From: Saccharofermentans sp.
Lineage (GTDB): Bacteria > Bacillota > Clostridia > Saccharofermentanales > Saccharofermentanaceae
DNA length: 64,000 nucleotides
Direction: 5' to 3'
Assembly (NCBI GenBank): GCA_024691325.1
Contig: JAILNR010000019.1
Location: forward strand, 52,669-116,668
Under the pieces are notes generated by a model, which saw nothing but the letters and a program-made list of their open reading frames with translations, did not search any database and was not told the origin of the DNA. The position numbers and the translations under genes are program-made. Below are positions 28,536 through 36,448 of the stretch, piece after piece. Positions within the stretch are counted from its first letter, which is position 1; every line of letters begins with the position of its first letter.

Positions 28536-29240
28536 ATGGATGTAAATGCAGCAAGGGTTCTTATCGTCGAAGATGATGAGAGTATCAATAATCTCATAAG
28601 GGTTGCTTTAACAAAGCACGGTCTCAACTGTACCCAGGCTTTCTCGGGAACAGAAGGACTGATCGTTTTTAAAGAGGATAAGTTTGATCTTGTTTTGCTC
28701 GATATCATGATGCCCGGAATGGACGGGCAGACTCTGACAAGACGGATCAGAGAAGTGTCACAGACACCGATAATAATCGTGTCAGCCAAGAGCAGTGTTG
28801 ATTCGAAGGTTGATCTTCTTACCCTCGGGGCTGATGATTTTATCGGCAAGCCTTTTGAACTTAAAGAACTCATCGCAAGAGTGGATGTCCAGCTAAGAAG
28901 GAAGGCAGAAGCCTCTAATACTGAATCCGGCGGTTCAGGTGAGGCTCTCACATTTAAGGATATGATCCTTGACGGACAGACATATTCCGTAACTGTAAAA
29001 GACAAAGAAATCGGACTTACAAGACAGGAGTTCAAGATCCTTGAGCTGTTCCTTAAAAATCCGGGCAAAGTCTTTTCCAAACGTGAGATATACGAATATG
29101 CCTGGAACGATATATATATCGGGGAAGACAAGACCATCAATGTACATATAAGCAATATCCGCACCAAGATAAAGAAGTATTCGGATGACGAATATATCGA
29201 TACTATCTGGGGTGTCGGATTCCGCCTTTCCAAAAATTAA
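28536..29240 (+). CDS. OmpR-family response regulator
   Basis: 234 residues: a receiver domain with acidic pocket EDD (12-14), phosphoacceptor Asp56 in LVLLDIMMPGMDG and lysine in GKPFELKEL, then an OmpR winged helix (LTRQEFKILELFLKNPGKV ... VHISNIRTKIKKY ... TIWGVGFRL). The cognate kinase gene is probably the one at 31910, separated by an ABC transporter of three genes, an order like that of peptide-antibiotic sensing modules. It likely controls the transporter genes downstream. Confidence 0.95.
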   Translation: MDVNAARVLIVEDDESINNLIRVALTKHGLNCTQAFSGTEGLIVFKEDKFDLVLLDIMMPGMDGQTLTRRIREVSQTPIIIVSAKSSVDSKVDLLTLGADDFIGKPFELKELIARVDVQLRRKAEASNTESGGSGEALTFKDMILDGQTYSVTVKDKEIGLTRQEFKILELFLKNPGKVFSKREIYEYAWNDIYIGEDKTINVHISNIRTKIKKYSDDEYIDTIWGVGFRLSKN

Positions 29241-29308
29241 ACAATTCTTTAACCTATTCTTTCCGGTGCTGTCGGATAATCTAATCATCACGATCATAAG
29301 GGGGCACT

Positions 29309-30232
29309 ATGGAAGAGTATCTGCTCGTTACCAAAGATCTCACCAAGATTTATAAAGACACCAAGGCGGTTGATGGTGTCAATATTCATATTAAGAAGGG
29401 CTCGATATACGGCCTTATAGGAAAGAACGGTGCAGGTAAGACGACGATCATGAAGATGATCGCAGGACTTGCAACCCCGACCTCAGGTACATTTGAATAC
29501 ACGGGCTTCGAAGGAAGCACCAAAGAGGCATACTCGAGGATCGGTGCTCTTATCGAGTCTCCGGCAATCGAACCCAATCTGACAGCTTACGATAACCTTA
29601 AGATAAAGTGCCTCGCATATGGTATCGGCGATAAGAATTATATTAAGGAGAAACTCGAACTTGTCGGTATTCCCAATACAGGTAAGAAGAAGGCAGGAAA
29701 GTTCTCACTCGGACAAAAGCAAAGGCTCGGAGTAGCGTTGGCTCTTGTCGGAGATCCGGATTTTCTTATCCTCGACGAGCCCATTAACGGCCTCGATCCT
29801 CAAGGAATAGCTGAAGTCCGCGAGATGCTCATAAAACTTAACGCCCAGAAGGGAATAACGATACTTATCTCAAGTCATATTCTCGAAGAGCTTTCCAAGC
29901 TTGCAACCGATTACGCGATCATCGACAGCGGAAGGATCGTTGAAGAATCAACCAATAAAGAGTTGAAAGAGAAGTGCCGCGACAAGATTGCCATAAAGAC
30001 ACCTGCTGTCTCGACAGCGATACCGGTTATAGACCGTTTGGGATTCAAGGAATACAGCGTGGTTAACGATAATACAATACATGTTTTCGATAAGGTAACA
30101 GAGATTTCAGTCCTCAACATGGAACTTGCTAAGGCGCAGATACCGGTGGAATCAATAGGGATAGAGTCATCGGATCTCGAGGAATACTTTCTCAAGGTAA
30201 CGGGTACGATACCCGGTGACCGTAAGGAATGA
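29309..30232 (+). CDS. ABC transporter ATP-binding protein, antibiotic-peptide export type
   Basis: A 307-residue ATPase with Walker A GKNGAGKTT, signature FSLGQKQRLGVALAL, Walker B FLILDEPINGLDPQG and the switch histidine in SSHILEEL. The C-terminal extension of about 90 residues and overall form resemble BcrA/LanF-type subunits for bacitracin or lantibiotic resistance. It is followed by two ABC-2-type permeases, with a response regulator upstream and a kinase downstream, so it probably removes an antimicrobial peptide from the membrane. ATGA overlap with the next frame supports coupling. Confidence 0.92.
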   Translation: MEEYLLVTKDLTKIYKDTKAVDGVNIHIKKGSIYGLIGKNGAGKTTIMKMIAGLATPTSGTFEYTGFEGSTKEAYSRIGALIESPAIEPNLTAYDNLKIKCLAYGIGDKNYIKEKLELVGIPNTGKKKAGKFSLGQKQRLGVALALVGDPDFLILDEPINGLDPQGIAEVREMLIKLNAQKGITILISSHILEELSKLATDYAIIDSGRIVEESTNKELKEKCRDKIAIKTPAVSTAIPVIDRLGFKEYSVVNDNTIHVFDKVTEISVLNMELAKAQIPVESIGIESSDLEEYFLKVTGTIPGDRKE

Positions 30233-30243
30233 GAGGAGGGTAT

Positions 30244-31170
30244 ATGTTTACCAAAGCATTAAAATCGGAATTGTACCGTATCAGATGTCTTAAGAGTACA
30301 TTTATCCTTCCGCTCGTTCTGGTCGGTTTGATCTTTCTTACCAATTTCATGTACACCAGGATAGATTTTGAAGGATTGCTCGGAATGAGTAAAGAGGATG
30401 TTCAGTCCGTACAGGAGCAGGGAACATCTGCTGAAGGATATATGGACAGCTTCAGGGCAGGATTCGAAGCCGGTCTTCAGACCGCCTCTGACATCGAGGA
30501 AGAGCAGGAACCGGTAAAGATATTAGGTGAAGGACCTTTGTACCATGAGGATGTTGCAACGGTCTTCTCTCTTGATGTCGGCTCTTTGTACGGGCCTTTG
30601 CTTCTTGCGATTTTCGTAGGGATATTCATAGGTGATGTTTACAGCACAGGTCACGACAAGAACCTCATAATCTTCGGCGGTAAGCGCGGCCTCCTGTTCG
30701 CGGCGAGAACTATACTCATATCTTTGTATGCTCTTGCTCTTCACATAGTGATGTGGATCACAGCTATTGTCTCGACTGCTTTGATGGGCGAATCGGCCGT
30801 GTTAGGTATAGATAAGTCCTTTGTCATCTTCTTTGTTGTAACCTGGCTTCTTACTGTGGCGTTCGGCGGCCTTGTAAGTGCGATGACCAATGTAACGAGA
30901 TCAAAAGCTGCAGGTATAACATTGGGTATCATCCTGTCACTTGGTGCACTCTCGACGATAATGTCGATCGCAAGTCTTGTTATCCAGAAGAAGATGGGGC
31001 TGGAGCCGACATTCAATCTCGGTAATTATACGGTGACACAGAACATAGCATCCATGACTTTATACTCTGACGGTCACTTCGTGTTAAGAGCTCTGATATG
31101 TGCGGTAATCTACTTCTCGGTCTCCTATCTTATCAGTGTGCTGTTTATCAAGAAACGTGATATCGGCTGA
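30244..31170 (+). CDS. ABC-2-type permease subunit 1
   Basis: A 308-residue membrane protein beginning MFTKALKSELYRIRCLKSTF, with one N-terminal helix, a large outward loop (about residues 40-110) rich in Gln and Glu, and about five further helices. This fits ABC-2/LanE-like permeases. I chose ATG at 30244 because GAGGAGGG lies just before it; an in-frame ATG at 30229 overlaps the ATPase stop and lacks a site. It pairs with the following permease and the upstream ATPase. Confidence 0.85.
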   Translation: MFTKALKSELYRIRCLKSTFILPLVLVGLIFLTNFMYTRIDFEGLLGMSKEDVQSVQEQGTSAEGYMDSFRAGFEAGLQTASDIEEEQEPVKILGEGPLYHEDVATVFSLDVGSLYGPLLLAIFVGIFIGDVYSTGHDKNLIIFGGKRGLLFAARTILISLYALALHIVMWITAIVSTALMGESAVLGIDKSFVIFFVVTWLLTVAFGGLVSAMTNVTRSKAAGITLGIILSLGALSTIMSIASLVIQKKMGLEPTFNLGNYTVTQNIASMTLYSDGHFVLRALICAVIYFSVSYLISVLFIKKRDIG

Positions 31171-31913
31171 TGTTCGTTAACCTTGTACGGATAGAGATAA
31201 TAAGACTGATTAATAACAGGACGCTGAAGTATCTGATGGCGTTCGGCGTATTAGCGATTATTTGCTGGGTCATGACGATCGATTATGCGGTCCAGGTCTC
31301 ATCAAGCAAGCTTCTTAAAGATGTTCCGACATCGTCCATAGATCTTATCGGATACATAATGGCCTTCTCTCTTGTTGTTCTTGTTATCTCAGTCGTAACG
31401 GTGATATTTACGACCTGCGATTATAACCAGTACAAGCTTGCCGTAAATATAGAAGGAGCAGTAAGAAGCCGTATCAAGCTTTATCTTTCCGAGATAGTCG
31501 GGATATTGTTGTTCGTGGCAGGTTTAAATCTGTTCGTTCTTCCGGGGGCTCTTGTGATAATCGCGTCAGACCCCGCGGAACTTGGCGGACTTATCGAAGC
31601 GGGAAACTACGAACTTCTTGGCGTCTACATCACAATCACGGTTTCTTCGGTTTACTCTTCTATTATCGTGTATCTCATATCAAGATTATTCCCGAACAAG
31701 ATACTTGCTGCGGCGTTTTCGCTGTTGTTCCAGATCTTGGGCGGTCTGTTTTTTATCGCGGTAATGGGTTTTGCCAGAGGGTACAATGATTCCGTGGCAG
31801 ATCAGATTCCTGACAGTTTAATTAATACGTCTATTGGTATAGTATTTGCATTACCGGTAATTCTTCTTACGATCGCTATCGTAGCAAAAAACAGAAAGGC
31901 TGACCGCATATGA
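31170..31913 (+). CDS. ABC-2-type permease subunit 2
   Basis: A 247-residue membrane protein with about six helices, starting MFVNLVRIEIIRLINNRTLK as in LanG/ABC-2 permeases. The ATG overlaps the TGA of the previous permease by one base, so the subunits are made together. Two different permeases plus one ATPase match the LanFEG/CprABC plan. Substrate is inferred from layout only. Confidence 0.85.
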   Translation: MFVNLVRIEIIRLINNRTLKYLMAFGVLAIICWVMTIDYAVQVSSSKLLKDVPTSSIDLIGYIMAFSLVVLVISVVTVIFTTCDYNQYKLAVNIEGAVRSRIKLYLSEIVGILLFVAGLNLFVLPGALVIIASDPAELGGLIEAGNYELLGVYITITVSSVYSSIIVYLISRLFPNKILAAAFSLLFQILGGLFFIAVMGFARGYNDSVADQIPDSLINTSIGIVFALPVILLTIAIVAKNRKADRI

Positions 31914-32824
31914 ATGAACAGACCCTGATGATTTTAATCGCAGTATTGGTTGCGGTAGCTTTAACGTTGTCCATGTTCCTGTTCTCTCTTTTGTCGCAGA
32001 TGAAGAGCATAAGAAGCCAGGTCCATTTCATCTCGAGGAACGATACGAATAAGAGGATTACTTTCTATGGCCAGTCCAGAGGCTTCAGAAGACTTGCCAA
32101 GGATATTAATGAGATCCTTGATTCGTATGACGAGAGACACAGCAAGATCTTACAGGAAGATAAGGAGATAAAAGATACTCTCACAAATATGAGTCACGAC
32201 ATAAGGACGCCTCTTACTTCGCTTAAGGGTTACTTTGAACTGCTTGAACAGACAGATGATCCAGAGGAGAGAAGCAAGTACTCATCGATAATCAGAGGAA
32301 GGATAGAGTCCATGTCCGAGATCCTTGAGACGATGTTCCTTTATACCAAGGTGTCTAATGTTAATTACAAGATCGACCTTGACGGAATCGATTGCTCAAA
32401 GACCGTACTCGAGACCATGTTCGAGTACTTTGACGATTTCCAGGAGAAGGGACAGGAAGTCGATGTGGATGTTGATGAGGATCTGAAGATCATAGGAAAC
32501 GAGCAGTCTTTGAAGAGAATCATGCAGAACCTGATAAGAAACAGTCTGGTTCATGGTGACGGGAATGTTAAACTCTCGGTGAAGCCGATTAATGATAATA
32601 AGAACATCAGGATATCGATAGAGAATGTCATGAAGCCGGATGAAATCCCTGATGCGGCCAGAGTATTCGACAGATATTATAAGGGCGATGCATCAAGACA
32701 CACGGGTTCAAGCGGTGTCGGACTGTCCGTTGTTAAGAAACTCGTAGATTCTATGGGCGGTGATATCAGGGCCATCGTCAAGGACGGAATCTTCAGGATA
32801 GAAATGATCTTCAAGGCCATTTGA
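31910..32824 (+). CDS. Sensor histidine kinase with a single N-terminal membrane helix
   Basis: 304 residues: one hydrophobic helix (about 5-28), a short linker, a HisKA domain with the phosphorylated histidine in NMSHDIRTPLTSLKGYF and an HATPase domain (MQNLIRNSLVHGDGN, then GSSGVGLSVVKKLVDSMGG). There is no extracellular sensor domain, so the signal probably comes through the membrane or from the adjacent ABC transporter, as in Bce- and Cpr-type systems. The start overlaps the preceding permease by four bases. Its partner is the response regulator at 28536. Confidence 0.93.
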   Translation: MNEQTLMILIAVLVAVALTLSMFLFSLLSQMKSIRSQVHFISRNDTNKRITFYGQSRGFRRLAKDINEILDSYDERHSKILQEDKEIKDTLTNMSHDIRTPLTSLKGYFELLEQTDDPEERSKYSSIIRGRIESMSEILETMFLYTKVSNVNYKIDLDGIDCSKTVLETMFEYFDDFQEKGQEVDVDVDEDLKIIGNEQSLKRIMQNLIRNSLVHGDGNVKLSVKPINDNKNIRISIENVMKPDEIPDAARVFDRYYKGDASRHTGSSGVGLSVVKKLVDSMGGDIRAIVKDGIFRIEMIFKAI

Positions 32825-32826
32825 TA

Positions 32827-32840
32827 TAGTTCACAAACTG
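32827..32840 (+). repeat. 14-bp flanking direct repeat, left copy
   Basis: TAGTTCACAAACTG occurs here, three bases after the kinase stop, and again identically at 33105-33118. The two copies bracket the palindromic repeat array. Confidence 0.7.
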
Positions 32841-32956
32841 AATGAGGAGCCTTGTGCGGCACCATATAATAAGAACGTACCGATTTTGTACACGAAAACA
32901 CGCATATATGGTATGAAAAAGTGCACAAACGGTGGAACGTCAACGCGTTCGACTCG

Positions 32957-33065
32957 TTGGACAGAAACGTGGACAGTTTTTATAATTGTCCACAAAATTG
33001 TCCACAGCGGCCTTATATGGACAGAAGTGTGGACAGTTTTGAAAAAAGTCCACCAAACTGTCCAC
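32957..33065 (+). repeat. Tandem 60-bp dyad repeats with eight GTGGACA-type half-sites
   Basis: Two units exactly 60 bp apart each hold four 8-base half-sites. Forward half-sites start at 32957, 32969, 33017 and 33029 (nTGGACAG); inverted ones start at 32986, 32998, 33046 and 33058 (nnGTCCAC). Within each unit same-orientation sites are 12 bp apart and the whole is symmetric about 32981 or 33041. Open frames exist through it on both strands only because the period is a multiple of three. It could be a multi-site operator, a replication or recombination site, or a structured RNA. Confidence 0.85.
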
Positions 33066-33104
33066 CAATTTAGGTACGAATTTGGTACACCGTGAGACTC
33101 TCCA

Positions 33105-33118
33105 TAGTTCACAAACTG
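33105..33118 (+). repeat. 14-bp flanking direct repeat, right copy
   Basis: Identical to 32827-32840 (TAGTTCACAAACTG), 278 bp away, on the other side of the dyad array. Between them, GTAC-containing pieces (near 32876-32893 and 33073-33090) also resemble each other. Confidence 0.7.
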
Positions 33119-33166
33119 TTTACGCCCGTACCGCAGTTTTCCCTCAAATTCAAATAGTACGAATGT

Positions 33167-33182
33167 CATCCTAATTAGGATG
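33167..33182 (+). promoter_or_regulatory. 16-bp perfect palindrome just before a start codon
   Basis: CATCCTAATTAGGATG is a perfect dyad ending eight bases before the ATG at 33191 and includes the likely ribosome-binding site (AGGATGG). A T-rich stretch follows. It could be an operator, a hairpin that hides the ribosome-binding site, or a weak terminator. Confidence 0.5.
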
Positions 33183-33190
33183 GTTTTATT

Positions 33191-34177
33191 ATGAAAAGAA
33201 TACTTTCAACAGTATTGTTGTCATCTGTCATTTTGACAGGTTTCCCCGGAGTCGTACTTGCAGAAGAAATCAATAAGCCTGATACGGATGGGGATTATTA
33301 TAGTGATGGCATTGATAACCATCCACGAAAAAGCGATATAACCACTGTGAATTTAGGCGGGGATGATATTGAATTGTTTAATGTAGAAGGTGAATATATA
33401 ACAGACCCAGGATATATTCATATTACTGACTATCCTAACACCGCCCGTTGTCAGGGCTACGGTGGAAATCAAAGGTGGTTTGCTTCGGACGAAGGCACCT
33501 GGTTTCAGCAAAGATTCCCATCATTAATGACTCATGATTATGATTATTATATCGATGCTCATGGTTGTGGCCTGGTTGCTTTTAATGATGTATGTTTGTA
33601 TATGCAGAATGGTGTTACTACATACGATTATAATATTTACTATGAATTGATGCATAGTGCTATGGACAACACTTACTTTACGGGAGGAGCTACGCCATGG
33701 GGATTGTATTATGGCTCATTATGTACTCGATTAGAACTTGTTGGGATAGGTTGCAACAAATACTTCGATGCGAGGTGGGAAGTTGTTAACTATAACAATC
33801 CTGGGGCAACACTCGATTATATCGATGATATGTTAAGTCGAGGTTATCCAATAATTATGAGTGTAAATACAATTTGGGAGAATAATGATGATGTTGGATT
33901 GAACTTTTACTCATTGGAGAATGGTCAAACCACTGATCATCGTTTTGCAGGTACAGACTATTATTTTGTTCCTTCCCATATAGCTAAAGGACACTATTAT
34001 ACAGTCACTGGAATAATATATGATGATAATTCTGAGTCTGTTTATTTAAGAGTCTCAAATGCAGGGTGCGAAGAGTATATTGTTTATTCAGAATACTTGG
34101 ATTATGTGAATAATCACGGTGGGATATTTGGAACTTCAGTAAATCCCGGAAATGGAATTATATATTTTAAGGAATGA
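33191..34177 (+). CDS. Exported papain-fold (C39-like) cysteine peptidase-like protein
   Basis: 328 residues. A signal peptide ends near GVVLAEE (cleavage about residue 25). A calcium-loop-like segment, DTDGDYYSDGIDNHP, follows. The rest resembles C39-like papain-fold proteins: cysteine in HGCGLVAFND (about residue 127), histidine in GHYYTVTGI and an Asn in VSNAGCEEYIVY. These could form a Cys-His-Asn site; activity is not proven. Codon use is visibly AT-richer than in neighbours, suggesting transfer. A dyad array and a palindrome lie upstream, and a small lipoprotein gene follows six bases later. Confidence 0.7.
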   Translation: MKRILSTVLLSSVILTGFPGVVLAEEINKPDTDGDYYSDGIDNHPRKSDITTVNLGGDDIELFNVEGEYITDPGYIHITDYPNTARCQGYGGNQRWFASDEGTWFQQRFPSLMTHDYDYYIDAHGCGLVAFNDVCLYMQNGVTTYDYNIYYELMHSAMDNTYFTGGATPWGLYYGSLCTRLELVGIGCNKYFDARWEVVNYNNPGATLDYIDDMLSRGYPIIMSVNTIWENNDDVGLNFYSLENGQTTDHRFAGTDYYFVPSHIAKGHYYTVTGIIYDDNSESVYLRVSNAGCEEYIVYSEYLDYVNNHGGIFGTSVNPGNGIIYFKE

Positions 34178-34183
34178 TGCAAA

Positions 34184-34858
34184 ATGTGGAAGAAAAGGCT
34201 AATTGTTATTTCAGTACTTTATGCTCTATGTGTATGCTCATGTAGTTTAAATGGTCGATCAGTTGTTAAACGCGACGCGGATGATCTGAGAGATTATCTG
34301 ATGAGCAACACCACCAATGAAGAGATAGTATATAACCATACTTTTTATGGCGATGATGGAATGCTAATCGAATTCTACGGTTCAGATGATGTTCATGATG
34401 CATTGCAAATGGTTAATTATTGCAATCGATGGCTGGAAGAAAATGAAGACTCAGTAGTAGCTCAGGAATCAATGAGAATCGTTATTGAGATTTATAACGA
34501 TAAGCCCGATCAAGGGAATAGAGATTGCTTGGAATACAATTTCAGAATCGGTAACTTCGCAGAAACTTTCCGTAACGAGATTAGTGACCAAATTGATTGT
34601 TTGGATATAAATAGAGCAAATGATTTTTGTGTATCAGTTTTTGAAGGATACGATTTACAACATATTAGAATTCCGTCTAATACTGTTATAGATGATTTTG
34701 ATGTATTTATAGACATGTCGCGCCTTAGACGTTTGATAGTAAGTGACGGTCCCTTCACAGTTGATACTCAGGCTATTGAAGATAAGTATCAGGAATTGAT
34801 TGACCATTACAACACATATGATGAATTGCCGTTTGAGTGTATGAAGTCACCTGCCTGA
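34184..34858 (+). CDS. Probable lipoprotein of unknown function
   Basis: 224 residues with an N-terminal hydrophobic stretch ending in LCVCSC, where Cys20 fits a lipobox. The mature part is acidic, with no family I recognise; segments include GDDGMLIEFYGSDDVHDAL and a C-terminal YQELIDHYNTYDELPF. It follows the C39-like gene by six bases and shares its AT-rich codon use, so the two are probably one transferred unit and may act together at the cell surface. The 220 bases after it hold no gene I can support. Confidence 0.6.
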   Translation: MWKKRLIVISVLYALCVCSCSLNGRSVVKRDADDLRDYLMSNTTNEEIVYNHTFYGDDGMLIEFYGSDDVHDALQMVNYCNRWLEENEDSVVAQESMRIVIEIYNDKPDQGNRDCLEYNFRIGNFAETFRNEISDQIDCLDINRANDFCVSVFEGYDLQHIRIPSNTVIDDFDVFIDMSRLRRLIVSDGPFTVDTQAIEDKYQELIDHYNTYDELPFECMKSPA

Positions 34859-35079
34859 GTTCTGATTCAGTTGTTAGAGAATACATAACAGAGATGAGGA
34901 ATTGCTGGCAGATGATAAAGACCCGATGATTAAATCAGCTACTATGAGGCCATATCTCAAATGCTGATATATAAATTTAAAAACAATCCTTCAATTGTAA
35001 ATCCCCCTGTGAAGTGCTATTATCAAATATACAAATCTTTTTGATATATTGTCTGATATAGGGCAGAGGGGGTTTGTTT
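34859..35079. other. Intergenic region after the lipoprotein gene
   Basis: About 220 AT-rich bases. Short stop-broken frames are present but no coding signal, RNA gene or clear terminator is visible. The promoter of the following cyclase gene must lie here, but no convincing -35/-10 pair could be chosen. Confidence 0.5.
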
Positions 35080-36018
35080 ATGGCTAAGAAGGATAAACCG
35101 CAGATGAGTCAGGAAGAGATTGATTCGCTCGTTGTTAACACGATACGTTATTTTTGTGCGGATACTATTTATTTCAAAGATCTTGAATCAAGATTTATAT
35201 GGACGAGCCAGCAGCACGCAGATCAGCTGGGGGCTAAGTCTCCTGAGGAGATGCTAGGCAAGACTGACTACGACTATTTTCCTAAGGAATTTGCAGATAA
35301 TGCCAGAGAGACCGAACTTAAGATCATTGAGTCCGGTGAGCCAATGCTGAACATAGAAGAAGAGTGGGAAAGAAACGATGATGAGCTTCGCTATCTTATC
35401 GCTTCCAAGTACCCTTTCTACGATAAGAATCACAAGATTATCGGTACCTGGGGAATCACCAAGGATGTTACTGAAATCAAGAAGCTCGAGAAAGAACTTG
35501 AGAGATCCTATGAGAAGGTGCAAAGACTTGTCCGTGTTGACGATATGACCGGTCTTTACAACAGAAGATACTTCTATGAGATGCTCGAGAGGGTTTGTAA
35601 CCTCTATTCGAGACGCGGTGGAGGAACCTTCTCGGTTATCGCCATCGATGTTGATAACCTTAAATACATTAATGATCAGTATGGTTCCACTCATGGTGAT
35701 GATGTCGTCAAACACGTGGCAACATCGATGCTGCACGGCGTAAGAGAAACAGACTCCTGCTTCAGAACAGGCGGAGACGAATTCGTCATTATCCTTCCCG
35801 ACTGCGATAAGACTGATGCTGTAGCTGTAGCCAAGACTATAAGCACAAAAGTATCCGAACAGTCTATCCCTGTCGGCGAGAGCAAATTCGAGAAGATTAC
35901 CATATCCGTCGGAGTCGCTACCTATGAGGACGGAACGGATATGTCGGAACTGATCTCGTCTGCAGACAGAAAACTCTATAAGGCAAAGAGAAACGGAAAG
36001 GATCAGATAGCTTACTGA
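35080..36018 (+). CDS. PAS-GGDEF diguanylate cyclase
   Basis: 312 residues, cytoplasmic. A PAS domain occupies about residues 20-140 (YFKDLESRFIWTSQQHADQL ... GKTDYDYFPKE ... GTWGITKDVTEIK), then a short coiled coil, then a GGDEF domain with DDMTGLYNRRYF, IDVDNLKYINDQYG and an intact RTGGDEFVII. It should make c-di-GMP in response to a ligand or redox signal at the PAS domain. ATG at 35080 is chosen over TTG at 35074 because AGAGGGGG is well spaced from it. It may oppose the EAL protein at 3143. It converges on a small membrane-protein gene. Confidence 0.95.
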   Translation: MAKKDKPQMSQEEIDSLVVNTIRYFCADTIYFKDLESRFIWTSQQHADQLGAKSPEEMLGKTDYDYFPKEFADNARETELKIIESGEPMLNIEEEWERNDDELRYLIASKYPFYDKNHKIIGTWGITKDVTEIKKLEKELERSYEKVQRLVRVDDMTGLYNRRYFYEMLERVCNLYSRRGGGTFSVIAIDVDNLKYINDQYGSTHGDDVVKHVATSMLHGVRETDSCFRTGGDEFVIILPDCDKTDAVAVAKTISTKVSEQSIPVGESKFEKITISVGVATYEDGTDMSELISSADRKLYKAKRNGKDQIAY

Positions 36019-36019
36019 T

Positions 36020-36322
36020 TCAGGCAACGCGCTCGATCTGTCTGCCGGCTCTCTCACGAACATGAGGAGCCGGCACAATAACAGATTCTTTGCTGTCAAC
36101 ATGGCAGACGCGGTATGGGACGCGAACTTGAGGCCGGGATGTGCGGGTAACATTTCCCGGCTTTGCTTTTGCCCTGTTGGCACGCGCTTCGGCAAGCTTA
36201 CGGCTTTCCATCCTGATATAAGCTTCCTGATCGATGTCATTCCAAAAATCAATGGAATCTCTAAGGATCTTGTATCCCATAAGAATAATAAAGAACATAA
36301 AAGACAGATCTAAAGGCGACAT
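36020..36322 (-). CDS. Small membrane protein of unknown function
   Basis: A possible 100-residue product with one N-terminal hydrophobic helix (LDLSFMFFIILMGYKIL) and a basic, Arg/Lys-rich tail. ATG at 36322 follows a GGGAG site ten bases upstream; a longer TTG form begins at 36352. I recognise no family. It is the only plausible gene in the 430 bases between the cyclase and the DeoB-DeoC gene. A GCCGGCTC/GAGCCGGC inverted repeat (36044-36074) lies in its 3' part. It could be spurious. Confidence 0.45.
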   Translation of the reverse strand: MSPLDLSFMFFIILMGYKILRDSIDFWNDIDQEAYIRMESRKLAEARANRAKAKPGNVTRTSRPQVRVPYRVCHVDSKESVIVPAPHVRERAGRQIERVA

Positions 36323-36448
36323 AATAACTACACTCCCACTCACAATGAACAATCAAATGTTTGTTCTGAAATGGAGTATAGCAGTACATAAGTACCGATA
36401 ATGGTACTCTTGCGCAAAATAGAACAAACTTTTACAAAAGCCGGATTA

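Noticed and set aside
32831..33169. Open frames of 112 (minus) and 69 (plus) codons through the 60-bp repeat array
   Set aside because: Both strands stay open because the repeat period is a multiple of three and the repeats are palindromic. The products are reiterated Trp-Thr and Val-His pieces, with no ribosome-binding site, so I treat the region as non-coding.
36062..36313. Plus-strand 83-codon frame between the cyclase and DeoB-DeoC genes
   Set aside because: It has no ribosome-binding site and no recognisable features; the minus-strand frame with a membrane helix is more plausible.
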